From IMG/VR virus record IMGVR_UViG_3300027280_000002, positions 47,330 to 111,329 of that record: DNA of 64,000 bases; one strand, 5' to 3'. The stretch comes from a virus. The position numbers and the translations under genes were made by a program. Shown here in pieces: positions 18,046 through 25,231 of this stretch; positions within the stretch are counted from its first letter, which is position 1, and every line of letters starts with the position of its first letter. The notes under the pieces are model-generated. The model had not been told where the DNA came from and did no database searches. It saw only the letters and a program-made list of their open reading frames with translations.

Positions 18046-19395
18046 ATGGAAGGAAAAATAACAAAAGAAGTATCAAAAAAGATTAAGGAATTAGCTATTC
18101 AATATCCTCAAGCAGTTTCTATTGGTTTGGGTAAAAAAATAACTAATGGAGTTGATACTGGAGAATTTGCTATAGTTATATCTATACCAAAAAAGAAGAA
18201 ACTTTCTGAACTTACATCTTCTGAAATAATAGTTGATAATGTAACTATAGAAAATGAAGGAGTGGTAAAAGTAGATATTATAGAAGAAACTATTATACAA
18301 CATTTAGGATGTGACGCATTTTGTGGTAACACAGCAGCAGGTTCAAATAATGCAGCTAATAGAGCAACCAATCAACTGATGCAAGGAGGTATTTCCTTCT
18401 CTAGCAGAAATAATACAAAAACTGTAGGAACATTAGGAGGAATGGTAAAACATGTAGAAACTGGTACAACCGTAGGTTTAACTAATAATCATGTATCAAT
18501 AAATGATGCTTTTTACACTTCAGATAGAGACATAAATAATCAATACTTAAATGATGCATTTCCAGTTAATCGTGTGTATCAAAATGGAGAAAATGGTCCT
18601 AACACTCCTGTTAGTAATAATATGGGAGTTAGTCTAAGGTATGTACCTATTCATAAAAAAAGTACAGGTATATGGAATCAAGTAGATGCAGCTATCTGTT
18701 CTATAGTTGAATCTAGATTTAATATAAATACTGCTTGGAATCAAATAGGGTTAGAATCTATATTAGGTAGTACTGCTCCACCTTTTGCTAGTACAGCTGA
18801 ATTAGATTTATTATTAACTATCAATCCTCGTGTATATAGTTCTGGAAGAACAACTGGACCAAAAGGATTAATGCCTGAATGTCCTATGACAATATCAGCA
18901 GTTGATGCACTTGTTACCAGTATAGGATACCAAATGCAGAATCCTACACAAGCAAACTTAGCAGATGCTCAGAATAGTCCTTATTATGTAGTCTGTCAAT
19001 TTGATAGAGCTATTAAGTTTGTAAAACCAAATAACGATACACCTGACAGTACAGTTCCAGGATGTATAAATCCTATATTTAGTGGAGATTCTGGATCTTT
19101 TCTTTTAGCAGAATTAAATGGGACTATTAAAATAATAGGACTTTGTTATGCAGGAAGTTCAAATAGTCAAGGTCAAGTAACCACAGGAATCGCCTGTAGG
19201 ATAGATGATGTAGTACAACAATTAGGAATAGCTGCATATGATCCAGATGATGTATTAGCTGGAAGATTAGCTGACCCTGACAGTATAATATATATTACAG
19301 AACCAGGAACAAGTGATGATAAAATAAGATCTTGTAATTCCAAAACATACTGGCAAGCAGGTTTTACAGATACATTAGAAAATCAATGCGTATAA
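18046..19395 (+). CDS. Trypsin-like serine protease within the adhesin cassette
   Basis: 449 residues with all three catalytic elements of a chymotrypsin-fold protease in the right order: His149 in GLTNNHVS, Asp214 in NQVDAAI, Ser349 in FSGDSGSF. The oxyanion-type GDSG motif is canonical. A SSGRTTGPKG element before the Ser motif and the N-terminal domain (AVSIGLGKKITNG, VISIPKKKKLSEL, residues 20-60) match a bacterial/phage group of NAL1-like trypsin-fold peptidases, in which an N-terminal domain of the type VGVGxK precedes the protease. There is no signal peptide, so it would be carried in or on the virion or act in the cell. It lies 7 bases after one adhesin and 11 before the next. Possible roles: maturation of fibre proteins or cleavage of host surface proteins. 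Confidence 0.8.
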   Translation: MEGKITKEVSKKIKELAIQYPQAVSIGLGKKITNGVDTGEFAIVISIPKKKKLSELTSSEIIVDNVTIENEGVVKVDIIEETIIQHLGCDAFCGNTAAGSNNAANRATNQLMQGGISFSSRNNTKTVGTLGGMVKHVETGTTVGLTNNHVSINDAFYTSDRDINNQYLNDAFPVNRVYQNGENGPNTPVSNNMGVSLRYVPIHKKSTGIWNQVDAAICSIVESRFNINTAWNQIGLESILGSTAPPFASTAELDLLLTINPRVYSSGRTTGPKGLMPECPMTISAVDALVTSIGYQMQNPTQANLADAQNSPYYVVCQFDRAIKFVKPNNDTPDSTVPGCINPIFSGDSGSFLLAELNGTIKIIGLCYAGSSNSQGQVTTGIACRIDDVVQQLGIAAYDPDDVLAGRLADPDSIIYITEPGTSDDKIRSCNSKTYWQAGFTDTLENQCV

Positions 19396-19406
19396 TAAAT
19401 TAAGAT

Positions 19407-20495
19407 ATGTTAATACAAATAAATATAACAATTCCTCCAACTGGCAGTGCTGGACCATTTGATTTATTTTCAGATGCAAATGCATACAGTTCTCCATTTC
19501 AAACACAAGTTCCAGCTACTGCTTTAGAAAATGGCTATGTGGTAACACTTCCTATAGGTGCAACTATTATTAGAGTGTGTTCTGTTGGTACGTGTGAAAA
19601 CTGTATTGACTTACCAACTAATTGTCCAACTACAACTACAACATCTACTAGTTCAACAACAACAACTACAAGTACAAGTAGTACAACTACAACAACTACC
19701 ACTGCACCTCCGCCATATGAATTTAACTTTGAGTTATATACACAAACTCCAGGTTATATAGGAACTGTAAATTTAGTAATAAATGTAGATGGTTCTCCTG
19801 TAACAAATACAACAATAACTAGTGGGGCTGATTTTGCATCTGGAACTATCAATGTACTAGAAGGTCAAGTTGTAACCGCAACTATTACTAACTCTAATGT
19901 AGGAACTTGGGATCTACGAAATATAGTTAGCAAAGACGGTAGCGCTTATCAACCTGAAGATGCTTGTGATGATTGTAATCAATTAATTACACCACTTTTT
20001 TCTTCATATACAATGGAGCCATTTAATACACTTTTTCAATTTGGAGGAAATATAATTGTTCCAACAACAACTACAACAACAAGTACAAGCACAAGTACAA
20101 GTACAAGTACAACAAGTACGACAAGTACAACTACTACTATAGCGTGTTGTTTAAACGGTCCAGTTGCAGTAATTGTTCCACTTACTACCACCACTACAAC
20201 TTCCTCAGGAGGCTTTCTTGAGCCAGCTCAGATTTCATCACAAGGTGCAAACAGTAGCGGTGCAGCATGTGGTTTAAATATAAATACTAATATATGGGCA
20301 AGAACTGAAATTACAGGAGTAATTTCGCCAGGTGATTCCTTGTGGAATAATCCAACTGGAACTAGTCCTTATGTTGGAAATGATAACTTTAGACGTTTAA
20401 AACTAACAGAAAGCATAAGTGCTCAATCCGAAAAAGGAGTATATCTACCTGAAGGAGATAATGTGATCCAATCACCTTTCTCAATATGTTCATAA
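19407..20495 (+). CDS. Adhesin: GPF/LFS module, Thr linkers, Ig-like domains
   Basis: 362 residues. Residues 1-73 are the recurrent module (GPFDLFSDANAYSSPF, then LENGYV, GATIIRVCS, TCENCIDL). Thr/Ser linkers lie at about 74-103, 219-246 and 259-266. Between them is an Ig-like domain (residues 105-215; FNFELYTQTPGYIGTVNLV) that resembles the C-terminal domain of the 1200-residue adhesin. The C-terminal 95 residues form another small beta domain (NTNIWARTEITGVISPGD). The gene starts 11 bases after the protease. It is likely a tail fibre or surface-binding subunit. Thr-Ser dipeptide repeats (STSTSTSTST) at about residues 224-235 are exact at the DNA level and may vary in length. Confidence 0.6.
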   Translation: MLIQINITIPPTGSAGPFDLFSDANAYSSPFQTQVPATALENGYVVTLPIGATIIRVCSVGTCENCIDLPTNCPTTTTTSTSSTTTTTSTSSTTTTTTTAPPPYEFNFELYTQTPGYIGTVNLVINVDGSPVTNTTITSGADFASGTINVLEGQVVTATITNSNVGTWDLRNIVSKDGSAYQPEDACDDCNQLITPLFSSYTMEPFNTLFQFGGNIIVPTTTTTTSTSTSTSTSTTSTTSTTTTIACCLNGPVAVIVPLTTTTTTSSGGFLEPAQISSQGANSSGAACGLNINTNIWARTEITGVISPGDSLWNNPTGTSPYVGNDNFRRLKLTESISAQSEKGVYLPEGDNVIQSPFSICS

Positions 20496-20514
20496 TCATT
20501 TAAAAAATAATAAA

Positions 20515-20766
20515 ATGGCACAACCACCACTAAAATTTCCTGTAAAAGTAACTCTCGTAAGCGCTTGTTCAAGCTCAGGACCTTGTGACATATATGGAAA
20601 CTCAGATAATTTTACAGTACCTCTTGTTCAAAATGTATTGATATCTACACTTACTAGTCCTATTGGATATGTTTTTGTAGGAGGCGTTCCTTCTGGAACT
20701 ACTATTTTAAGAATTCAAAATACAGGAACTTGTACAAACTATGTAGATGTGCCAATAACATTTTAA
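20515..20766 (+). CDS. Single-module small virion protein
   Basis: 83 residues, essentially just the recurrent module in a diverged form: GPCDIYGNSDNF, a middle strand, then GTTILRIQNTGTCTNYVDV. It has no Thr linker and no second domain. The residue pattern (Ser-Gly-Pro-Cys/Phe-Asp, Gly-Thr-Thr-x-x-Arg, Thr-Cys) links it to the proteins at 15020, 15273, 19407 and 20772. Its stop lies 5 bases before the next ATG. It may occupy a docking site without presenting a receptor-binding domain, or be an adaptor; both are inferences. Confidence 0.6.
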   Translation: MAQPPLKFPVKVTLVSACSSSGPCDIYGNSDNFTVPLVQNVLISTLTSPIGYVFVGGVPSGTTILRIQNTGTCTNYVDVPITF

Positions 20767-20771
20767 TAATT

Positions 20772-21440
20772 ATGACAGAATCAATACAAATACAATCAAA
20801 TAACATTGGTATAGATGCAGGTCCATTTAATATATTTTCCCAAGTAAATGGATTTACAGAAGCATTTGAAACTGATATAACACCTGTGCAATTACTTATC
20901 GGATTTATTTCTTATAATGCACCTGTTGGAACTACGACTATACGAGTGGTATCAACTAGTGAGGATTGTAATGATTATGTAGAGGAGACAGTAGACGATG
21001 TTCCACTCTGTCAAGATAAGGTAGTGGTATTTCAAGTTTGTAACTCAAACGCTTTAGTAGATGATAATTTTGATGTTTTTCTAAATGGAGTTTTAATTGG
21101 AAACTTAGACTTGCAACAACCTGCTCAAGTTGGTTCAGTTTTCATAGGCAGTACTTCTACTTTAACTATAGGAACTTCAGATTTCACATGTCCTTTAAAC
21201 TTAATGCAGGAGTTCTTTTTTGACCCTGCTCTTATATCTACTACTAATGTTATAGATATGGTAAATACCCAAAATAATGGAAACGGTAATGCAGGAACAT
21301 TTGAAATAAGAAACTATGAATTAACCGGCACTGTGTTATCAAATGCTTGTATTGTAAAAAATGCTAATTTTGAAGGAGTTAGTGGTGATAGTTTTCAATT
21401 CGATTGGAACTATACTCAATGTTGTCCAGACCCCACATAA
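20772..21440 (+). CDS. Adhesin-like protein: GPF/IFS module plus one beta domain
   Basis: I chose ATG 20772 (MTESIQIQSN, 222 residues); the longer frame from 20730 would overlap the preceding gene, and its extra residues do not fit the module. Residues 1-75 are the recurrent module (AGPFNIFSQVNGFTEAFETDI, with GTTTIRVVS and a Cys). The remainder is a compact beta domain (VVFQVCNSNALVDDNFDVFL) that ends in CCPDPT. There is no Thr linker. It is the last gene before the strong double hairpin, so it closes the adhesin transcript. Probable minor tail fibre or virion surface protein. Confidence 0.55.
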   Translation: MTESIQIQSNNIGIDAGPFNIFSQVNGFTEAFETDITPVQLLIGFISYNAPVGTTTIRVVSTSEDCNDYVEETVDDVPLCQDKVVVFQVCNSNALVDDNFDVFLNGVLIGNLDLQQPAQVGSVFIGSTSTLTIGTSDFTCPLNLMQEFFFDPALISTTNVIDMVNTQNNGNGNAGTFEIRNYELTGTVLSNACIVKNANFEGVSGDSFQFDWNYTQCCPDPT

Positions 21441-21442
21441 AA

Positions 21443-21504
21443 AAGTTCTCTTTTGTTGGTTTTAGAGAACTTCTCCTAGGGACTACATGTCCTTAGGAGT
21501 TTTT
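21443..21504 (+). terminator. Double-hairpin Rho-independent terminator closing the adhesin cassette
   Basis: First stem AAGTTCTCT (21443-21451) with AGAGAACTT (21464-21472); then an 11-bp stem CTCCTAGGGAC (21473-21483) with GTCCTTAGGAG (21489-21499, one G-U pair) and a 5-base loop, followed by TTTTTA. The second hairpin alone is a full intrinsic terminator. The 106 bases from 21505 to 21610 before the next gene would have to hold a promoter for the tail genes unless readthrough serves them. The best candidate, TTTATTTG (near 21550), has one mismatch to TAnnTTTG and no clear upstream TTTG, so I do not call it. Confidence 0.9.
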
Positions 21505-21610
21505 ATTTATAACGAGATTAGTTATAAAGAATAAGTGTCTCTAGTAAATTTATTTGTAATATCCAAAATAAATTCCATATCTTTACCATATTTAACTAAA
21601 ACCACATACT

Positions 21611-22852
21611 ATGTCGTACTCTGAAGATTTACTCGTCCAGTTAAAATCAATGTTAGCTTGGAAGAAGAGTAAAAAGTTTTATGCTGAGAAGTTGCAAATT
21701 ACAGAAGATGAAGTGAATGATTTGCTAAAAGATATTAAAAAGGAAAATAAAGATCCTTTAGAAGAATTTACAAAAGAGTCAAGTAAGTTTGAAGAATTAG
21801 AATTTGTAAGGAAGGTAAACAAAGAAAAGGGTACAGTAGAAAGTACTGTTACTTTAGACTTTGAACCAAAAAGTGAAATAGATTTAGCTGCATTGCACAA
21901 AATAGATCTATCTAAATATATAATTACTAATTACTGGTCTAAACTACTCCCTAGTGGAAAGTTTACATCTTCTGTGTTTTCTAAAAGAAAACAACCTAAA
22001 GATTATACACCAGAAGACTTTAAACAGTTTTTAGAAAACTATAAGTCAAACTACATTCCAACTCCTACACCAGAAAGAAACGATCACAAAGATCTTGTAG
22101 ATATTGAGTTATCTCTTTCAGATTTTCATTTAGCAAAACGATATGTAGATGGAGATAATGATCCTGGAACTAGAGCTGTTAGATTTATTAACGTAGCTCA
22201 AAAGCTAATAGACAAAGTTAAATCAGTATATGATATAAATAGAGTGGTCTTCCCTATATCAAATGATTTTTTCCATACCGATAATTATCAAAATCAAACA
22301 ACAAATGGAACACCTCAAGATGTCATATTAGATTATGCCACTGAGTATGAATTAGGATTTTCTATTCTTGTAGACACCATTAAGATGTTAAAGTCAAACT
22401 CTTTGGATGTTCAAGTGATATTGGTTCAAGGTAATCATGATAGAACTAAATCATTTTATTTAGCACATGCGCTAGATGTATACTTTCAAGATGAACCAAA
22501 TGTATTCTTTGATAGAGAAGAAGGTTTAGTAAAAGCAACCGTAATAGGTAATACATTCATTGGTTTTCATCACGGTAATTGTAAAATAGAGGCACTACCT
22601 TTATTATTTGCAACACACCCAAAGTATAGTAAATGGTTTGGAGATTCTACATATAGAGAAGTTCACACTGGTGATAAACATCACTATATGGCTAAAGAAA
22701 TCAAAGGAGTGAGAATACAGCAAATGCCTAGTTTATCTGGAACAGATAGGTGGCATAAAGATAATAATTTTGTACATAGTGTACGAGCTGCTCTAGCTTT
22801 AGTCTATGACTTTAAAGTAGGAAAGGTAGCTGAATTTGAAGAAAGAATATAA
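21611..22852 (+). CDS. Calcineurin-like metallophosphoesterase
   Basis: 413 residues. The metal-binding motifs appear in order: D171-F-H173 (LSLSDFHLAKR), N218-D219 with H222 (SNDFFHTDNY, a GDxxH variant), G274-N-H-D277 (VQGNHDRTK), H320-H321 (GFHHGN) and a late HTGDKHH near residue 352. This is the phosphoesterase fold of SbcD/Mre11 and protein phosphatases. Residues 1-60 form a small helical domain with helix-turn-helix character (KFYAEKLQITEDEVNDLL), which could bind DNA. The first G of the GD motif is replaced by N, a change that some active family members tolerate. A nuclease or phosphatase acting at genome ends or on host nucleic acid is possible; its place before tail genes is odd for a replication enzyme. 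Confidence 0.8.
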   Translation: MSYSEDLLVQLKSMLAWKKSKKFYAEKLQITEDEVNDLLKDIKKENKDPLEEFTKESSKFEELEFVRKVNKEKGTVESTVTLDFEPKSEIDLAALHKIDLSKYIITNYWSKLLPSGKFTSSVFSKRKQPKDYTPEDFKQFLENYKSNYIPTPTPERNDHKDLVDIELSLSDFHLAKRYVDGDNDPGTRAVRFINVAQKLIDKVKSVYDINRVVFPISNDFFHTDNYQNQTTNGTPQDVILDYATEYELGFSILVDTIKMLKSNSLDVQVILVQGNHDRTKSFYLAHALDVYFQDEPNVFFDREEGLVKATVIGNTFIGFHHGNCKIEALPLLFATHPKYSKWFGDSTYREVHTGDKHHYMAKEIKGVRIQQMPSLSGTDRWHKDNNFVHSVRAALALVYDFKVGKVAEFEERI

Positions 22853-22854
22853 AC

Positions 22855-22998
22855 ATGGCAACAAAATACGGAAAACCTACCCCAGGTAAAAATGTAAAAG
22901 CTCCTAAGGTTCGTCCTTATAATATGAAAAATAATTATATGAGAGAGGCTGATCAATTAGGAGGTATACTAGGTAACAGAACACGCAAAACACCATAA
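22855..22998 (+). CDS. 47-residue basic small protein
   Basis: A 47-residue frame with ATG 22855, two bases after the metallophosphoesterase stop, and its TAA one base before the next ATG at 23000. It is basic (many Lys/Arg), Pro/Gly-rich at the N-terminus (KYGKPTPGKNVKAPKVRPY) and ends GNRTRKTP. The tight packing between two genes in the same direction and the ACATGGC start context support it as real. Function unknown; a small DNA- or virion-binding peptide is possible. There is no alternative long gene in this interval. Confidence 0.6.
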   Translation: MATKYGKPTPGKNVKAPKVRPYNMKNNYMREADQLGGILGNRTRKTP

Positions 22999-22999
22999 G

Positions 23000-23728
23000 A
23001 TGGCAACACTAAGAAAATTAGTTTCAGATGTGCGATCTATGCACAAGATATTATCAACAGACGCACTTATCACAGATCGAGCAATTGCTTCTGAGGTTAA
23101 GAATAATGCCCAATTGTTAATTAAGAGAGAAACTAATTTAAGAAAACTATGGGCTAGTGATACATTATTTACTACCATCCCATGTTTAGAAATGAAAGAA
23201 GTACCTATTTCAGAGTGCTGCGAGTATGCAGATGAATGTAATGTTTCAAGAACAGTATTTAAATTACCCAGAATATCTGAAGGTAATTATCAATACATAA
23301 TTCAAGGAGTATATTCTGTAGATGCTATGGGAGGTAGAGGTACTAAGTTAAAAGAAATAACTATTAACAGATTTATAAATTTGTTAAAGTTACCCATAGT
23401 AAAGAATGATTATTATTTTTGGATATCTAATGGATATTTATATGTTAATAATCCTTTACTAAAAGCTATAAGATTAGCTGCATTTTTTGAAGAAGATGTA
23501 CCTAATGAAATCATGTACCCAGAATGTGGGTGTGGAACTCCTGAATATACAGATGAGGAATATTGTAAGAATCCTTTAGATAAAGAATATGCATTACCTG
23601 GTTATTTAGAACAGCAAGCATTGTCACTAACCTCTCAAAAACTTCTAGCTACATATTTTCAAATTAAAACAGACATGAGTAATGAGGGAATAGATGGTCA
23701 GTCACCAAACGCCCAACCTACTCAATAA
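23000..23728 (+). CDS. crAss-like neck/ring protein
   Basis: 242 residues of a family I recognise from crAss-like tail regions: an N-terminal helix with RAIASEVKNNAQLLIKRETN, then a strand block LFTTIPCLEMKEVPISECC with a conserved CC, and a KLPRISEG stretch. The middle is beta (FWISNGYLYVNN), the C-terminus contains a Cys-rich turn (YPECGCGTPEY, then EEYCKNP) and a final helix ending in a low-complexity Asn/Gln/Pro tail. It would be part of the ring stack between portal and nozzle. It lies next to two more conserved tail genes. The exact ring identity is not determined. Confidence 0.65.
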   Translation: MATLRKLVSDVRSMHKILSTDALITDRAIASEVKNNAQLLIKRETNLRKLWASDTLFTTIPCLEMKEVPISECCEYADECNVSRTVFKLPRISEGNYQYIIQGVYSVDAMGGRGTKLKEITINRFINLLKLPIVKNDYYFWISNGYLYVNNPLLKAIRLAAFFEEDVPNEIMYPECGCGTPEYTDEEYCKNPLDKEYALPGYLEQQALSLTSQKLLATYFQIKTDMSNEGIDGQSPNAQPTQ

Positions 23729-23738
23729 TAAATTATAT

Positions 23739-24218
23739 ATGTCAAGAGTAGCAGTTGATTGGAGAAGTGCTAGTAAGAAAAGTTATGAGGATTTTTGTAA
23801 AAAGAACCCTCTAATATCTCTGAATTTTGATGAGTGGAAAAATATTCTTTATTCATTTAATGAATCATTTAAACACTATATCTTAGAAACAGGAGAAAGG
23901 GAAAAACTCCCTACTGGTTTTGGAGAGTTTTCTATAAATAAAAAGAAAAGAAAAAGAAGTAAAGATATTGATGGTAAAGAGTTTGTAAACTTACCTATTG
24001 ATTGGGTAAAAACTAAAGAGAAAGGTAAACGTATCTATAACTTTAACTATCATACAGAGGGTTATTTCTTTGGATGGATGTGGTTTAAACAAACTGCAAG
24101 ATTTAGAAACTCAGACCTTTGGTACTTTAAACCTTCTAGAAGAACATCTAGAGACCTGTCTCATTACTTAAAGACAGATTCTAAATATCAACACACTTAC
24201 AATGAATGGAAAAAATAA
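23739..24218 (+). CDS. Conserved crAss-like tail-region protein
   Basis: Start chosen at ATG 23739 (MSRVAVDWRSASKK, 159 residues), 10 bases after the previous stop; an ATG at 23694 would overlap the previous gene. The protein is basic and aromatic-rich: EKLPTGFGEFSINKKKRKR, then NLPIDWVKTKEKGKRIYNFN, HTEGYFFGWMWFKQTARF and a C-terminal helix. The pattern of a leading helical part, a KLPxGxGxxxI strand, a K-rich loop and a C-terminal HTxGYxxxWxW segment is one I recall as conserved in crAss-like phages, always near the ring and nozzle genes. No enzymatic motif is seen. A structural role in the tail is inferred from this. Confidence 0.6.
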   Translation: MSRVAVDWRSASKKSYEDFCKKNPLISLNFDEWKNILYSFNESFKHYILETGEREKLPTGFGEFSINKKKRKRSKDIDGKEFVNLPIDWVKTKEKGKRIYNFNYHTEGYFFGWMWFKQTARFRNSDLWYFKPSRRTSRDLSHYLKTDSKYQHTYNEWKK

Positions 24219-24221
24219 GTT

Positions 24222-25226
24222 ATGTCATACTACTATAAATACGATTTTGTATCCCCTGAACCTCTATACGCAACAGTAAAAGAAGAACTTAAAAGTTACT
24301 TTGATACTGGAGCTGTAGATGATTTATTATTTCCTACTTACTTAGACAAATGTCTTAGAAAGATGGGTAGGACAACTTATCAAATTACCACTGAAGTTTT
24401 ACTTATAGATGACTATCAATCAAGACTTCCAGATAATTTTCATGCAGTTAGAGAAGCGTGGATGTGTGCAGTTATACCAGGAAACCCTTATCCTGCAGCA
24501 TCTTCATTTTATTCACAAGCTGCCAATGCTACCACCATTCAAGTTGCTCCATTAACTATTGGAGGTTCACCCTGTAATAGACCTGATTGTCAACATCCTA
24601 GTTGTGACGGAACTTGTATGCCAGAGGTTGTGCAAGCTGTTTATAAAACAAATGCTGAGATACCTAGATCTTATAGACGAACATACTTACTTCAACCAGG
24701 TAATATATCTGCAAGAAAAAACTGTAACTTATCATATACTAGTTCTTTTGATCAGTATAATCAATTAGCTGTAGCAGGTGCTAACTTTACTCCTGGTGCT
24801 TCTTCTTACGATTCTTTTGACATTAGAGATAATAAGTTTATAACAAATTTTAGAAATGGTGTAATACACTTAGTCTTTTATTCAACAGATTATGATAAAA
24901 TAGGAAATCAATTAATTCCTGACAATTATCGTGTTCGAGAATATATTGAATCTTTTATTAAGTTTAAAGTTTTTGAGACTTTAACTAATCAAACAGTAGA
25001 TGAAACATTTAATCAACTACAAACTAAGTTAGTTTACCATAAACAAGTAATGGATGAAGCTTGGATAATGGCTGAAACAGAACTTAAAAAACAAACAGTA
25101 TATCAGAAACAAAGAGCAATTGTTACTGACTTAAATCGTTTTAATCAATATGAACTTCCTGACTCAAGATCTCAAGTATCTGGTAGATACACTAACAGGT
25201 ACGGAAGACGTAATGGAAATAGTTAA
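24222..25226 (+). CDS. Tail ring/stabilisation protein, crAss-like
   Basis: 334 residues. The N-terminal helical region with LFPTYLDKCLRKMGRTTYQI, then VLLIDDYQSRLPDNFHAVRE, is the hallmark of a crAss-like connector family comparable to T7 gp11 or P22 gp4 in position. There is a Cys-rich insertion at about residues 120-135 (PCNRPDCQHPSCDGTC) that could bind a metal. The C-terminus is helical and basic, ending GRYTNRYGRRNGNS. It is followed 5 bases later by the nozzle gene, matching the order ring then nozzle in podoviral tails. The Cys cluster fits the general Cys-rich habit of surface proteins in this phage. Confidence 0.7.
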   Translation: MSYYYKYDFVSPEPLYATVKEELKSYFDTGAVDDLLFPTYLDKCLRKMGRTTYQITTEVLLIDDYQSRLPDNFHAVREAWMCAVIPGNPYPAASSFYSQAANATTIQVAPLTIGGSPCNRPDCQHPSCDGTCMPEVVQAVYKTNAEIPRSYRRTYLLQPGNISARKNCNLSYTSSFDQYNQLAVAGANFTPGASSYDSFDIRDNKFITNFRNGVIHLVFYSTDYDKIGNQLIPDNYRVREYIESFIKFKVFETLTNQTVDETFNQLQTKLVYHKQVMDEAWIMAETELKKQTVYQKQRAIVTDLNRFNQYELPDSRSQVSGRYTNRYGRRNGNS

Positions 25227-25231
25227 TACAC

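Noticed and set aside
20730-20771. ATG at 20730 as start of the 222-residue adhesin
   Set aside because: It would overlap the preceding gene, and the module alignment begins after ATG 20772.
21540-21560. Promoter after the terminator at 21.5 kb (TTTATTTG)
   Set aside because: One mismatch to TAnnTTTG and no upstream TTTG at the right distance.
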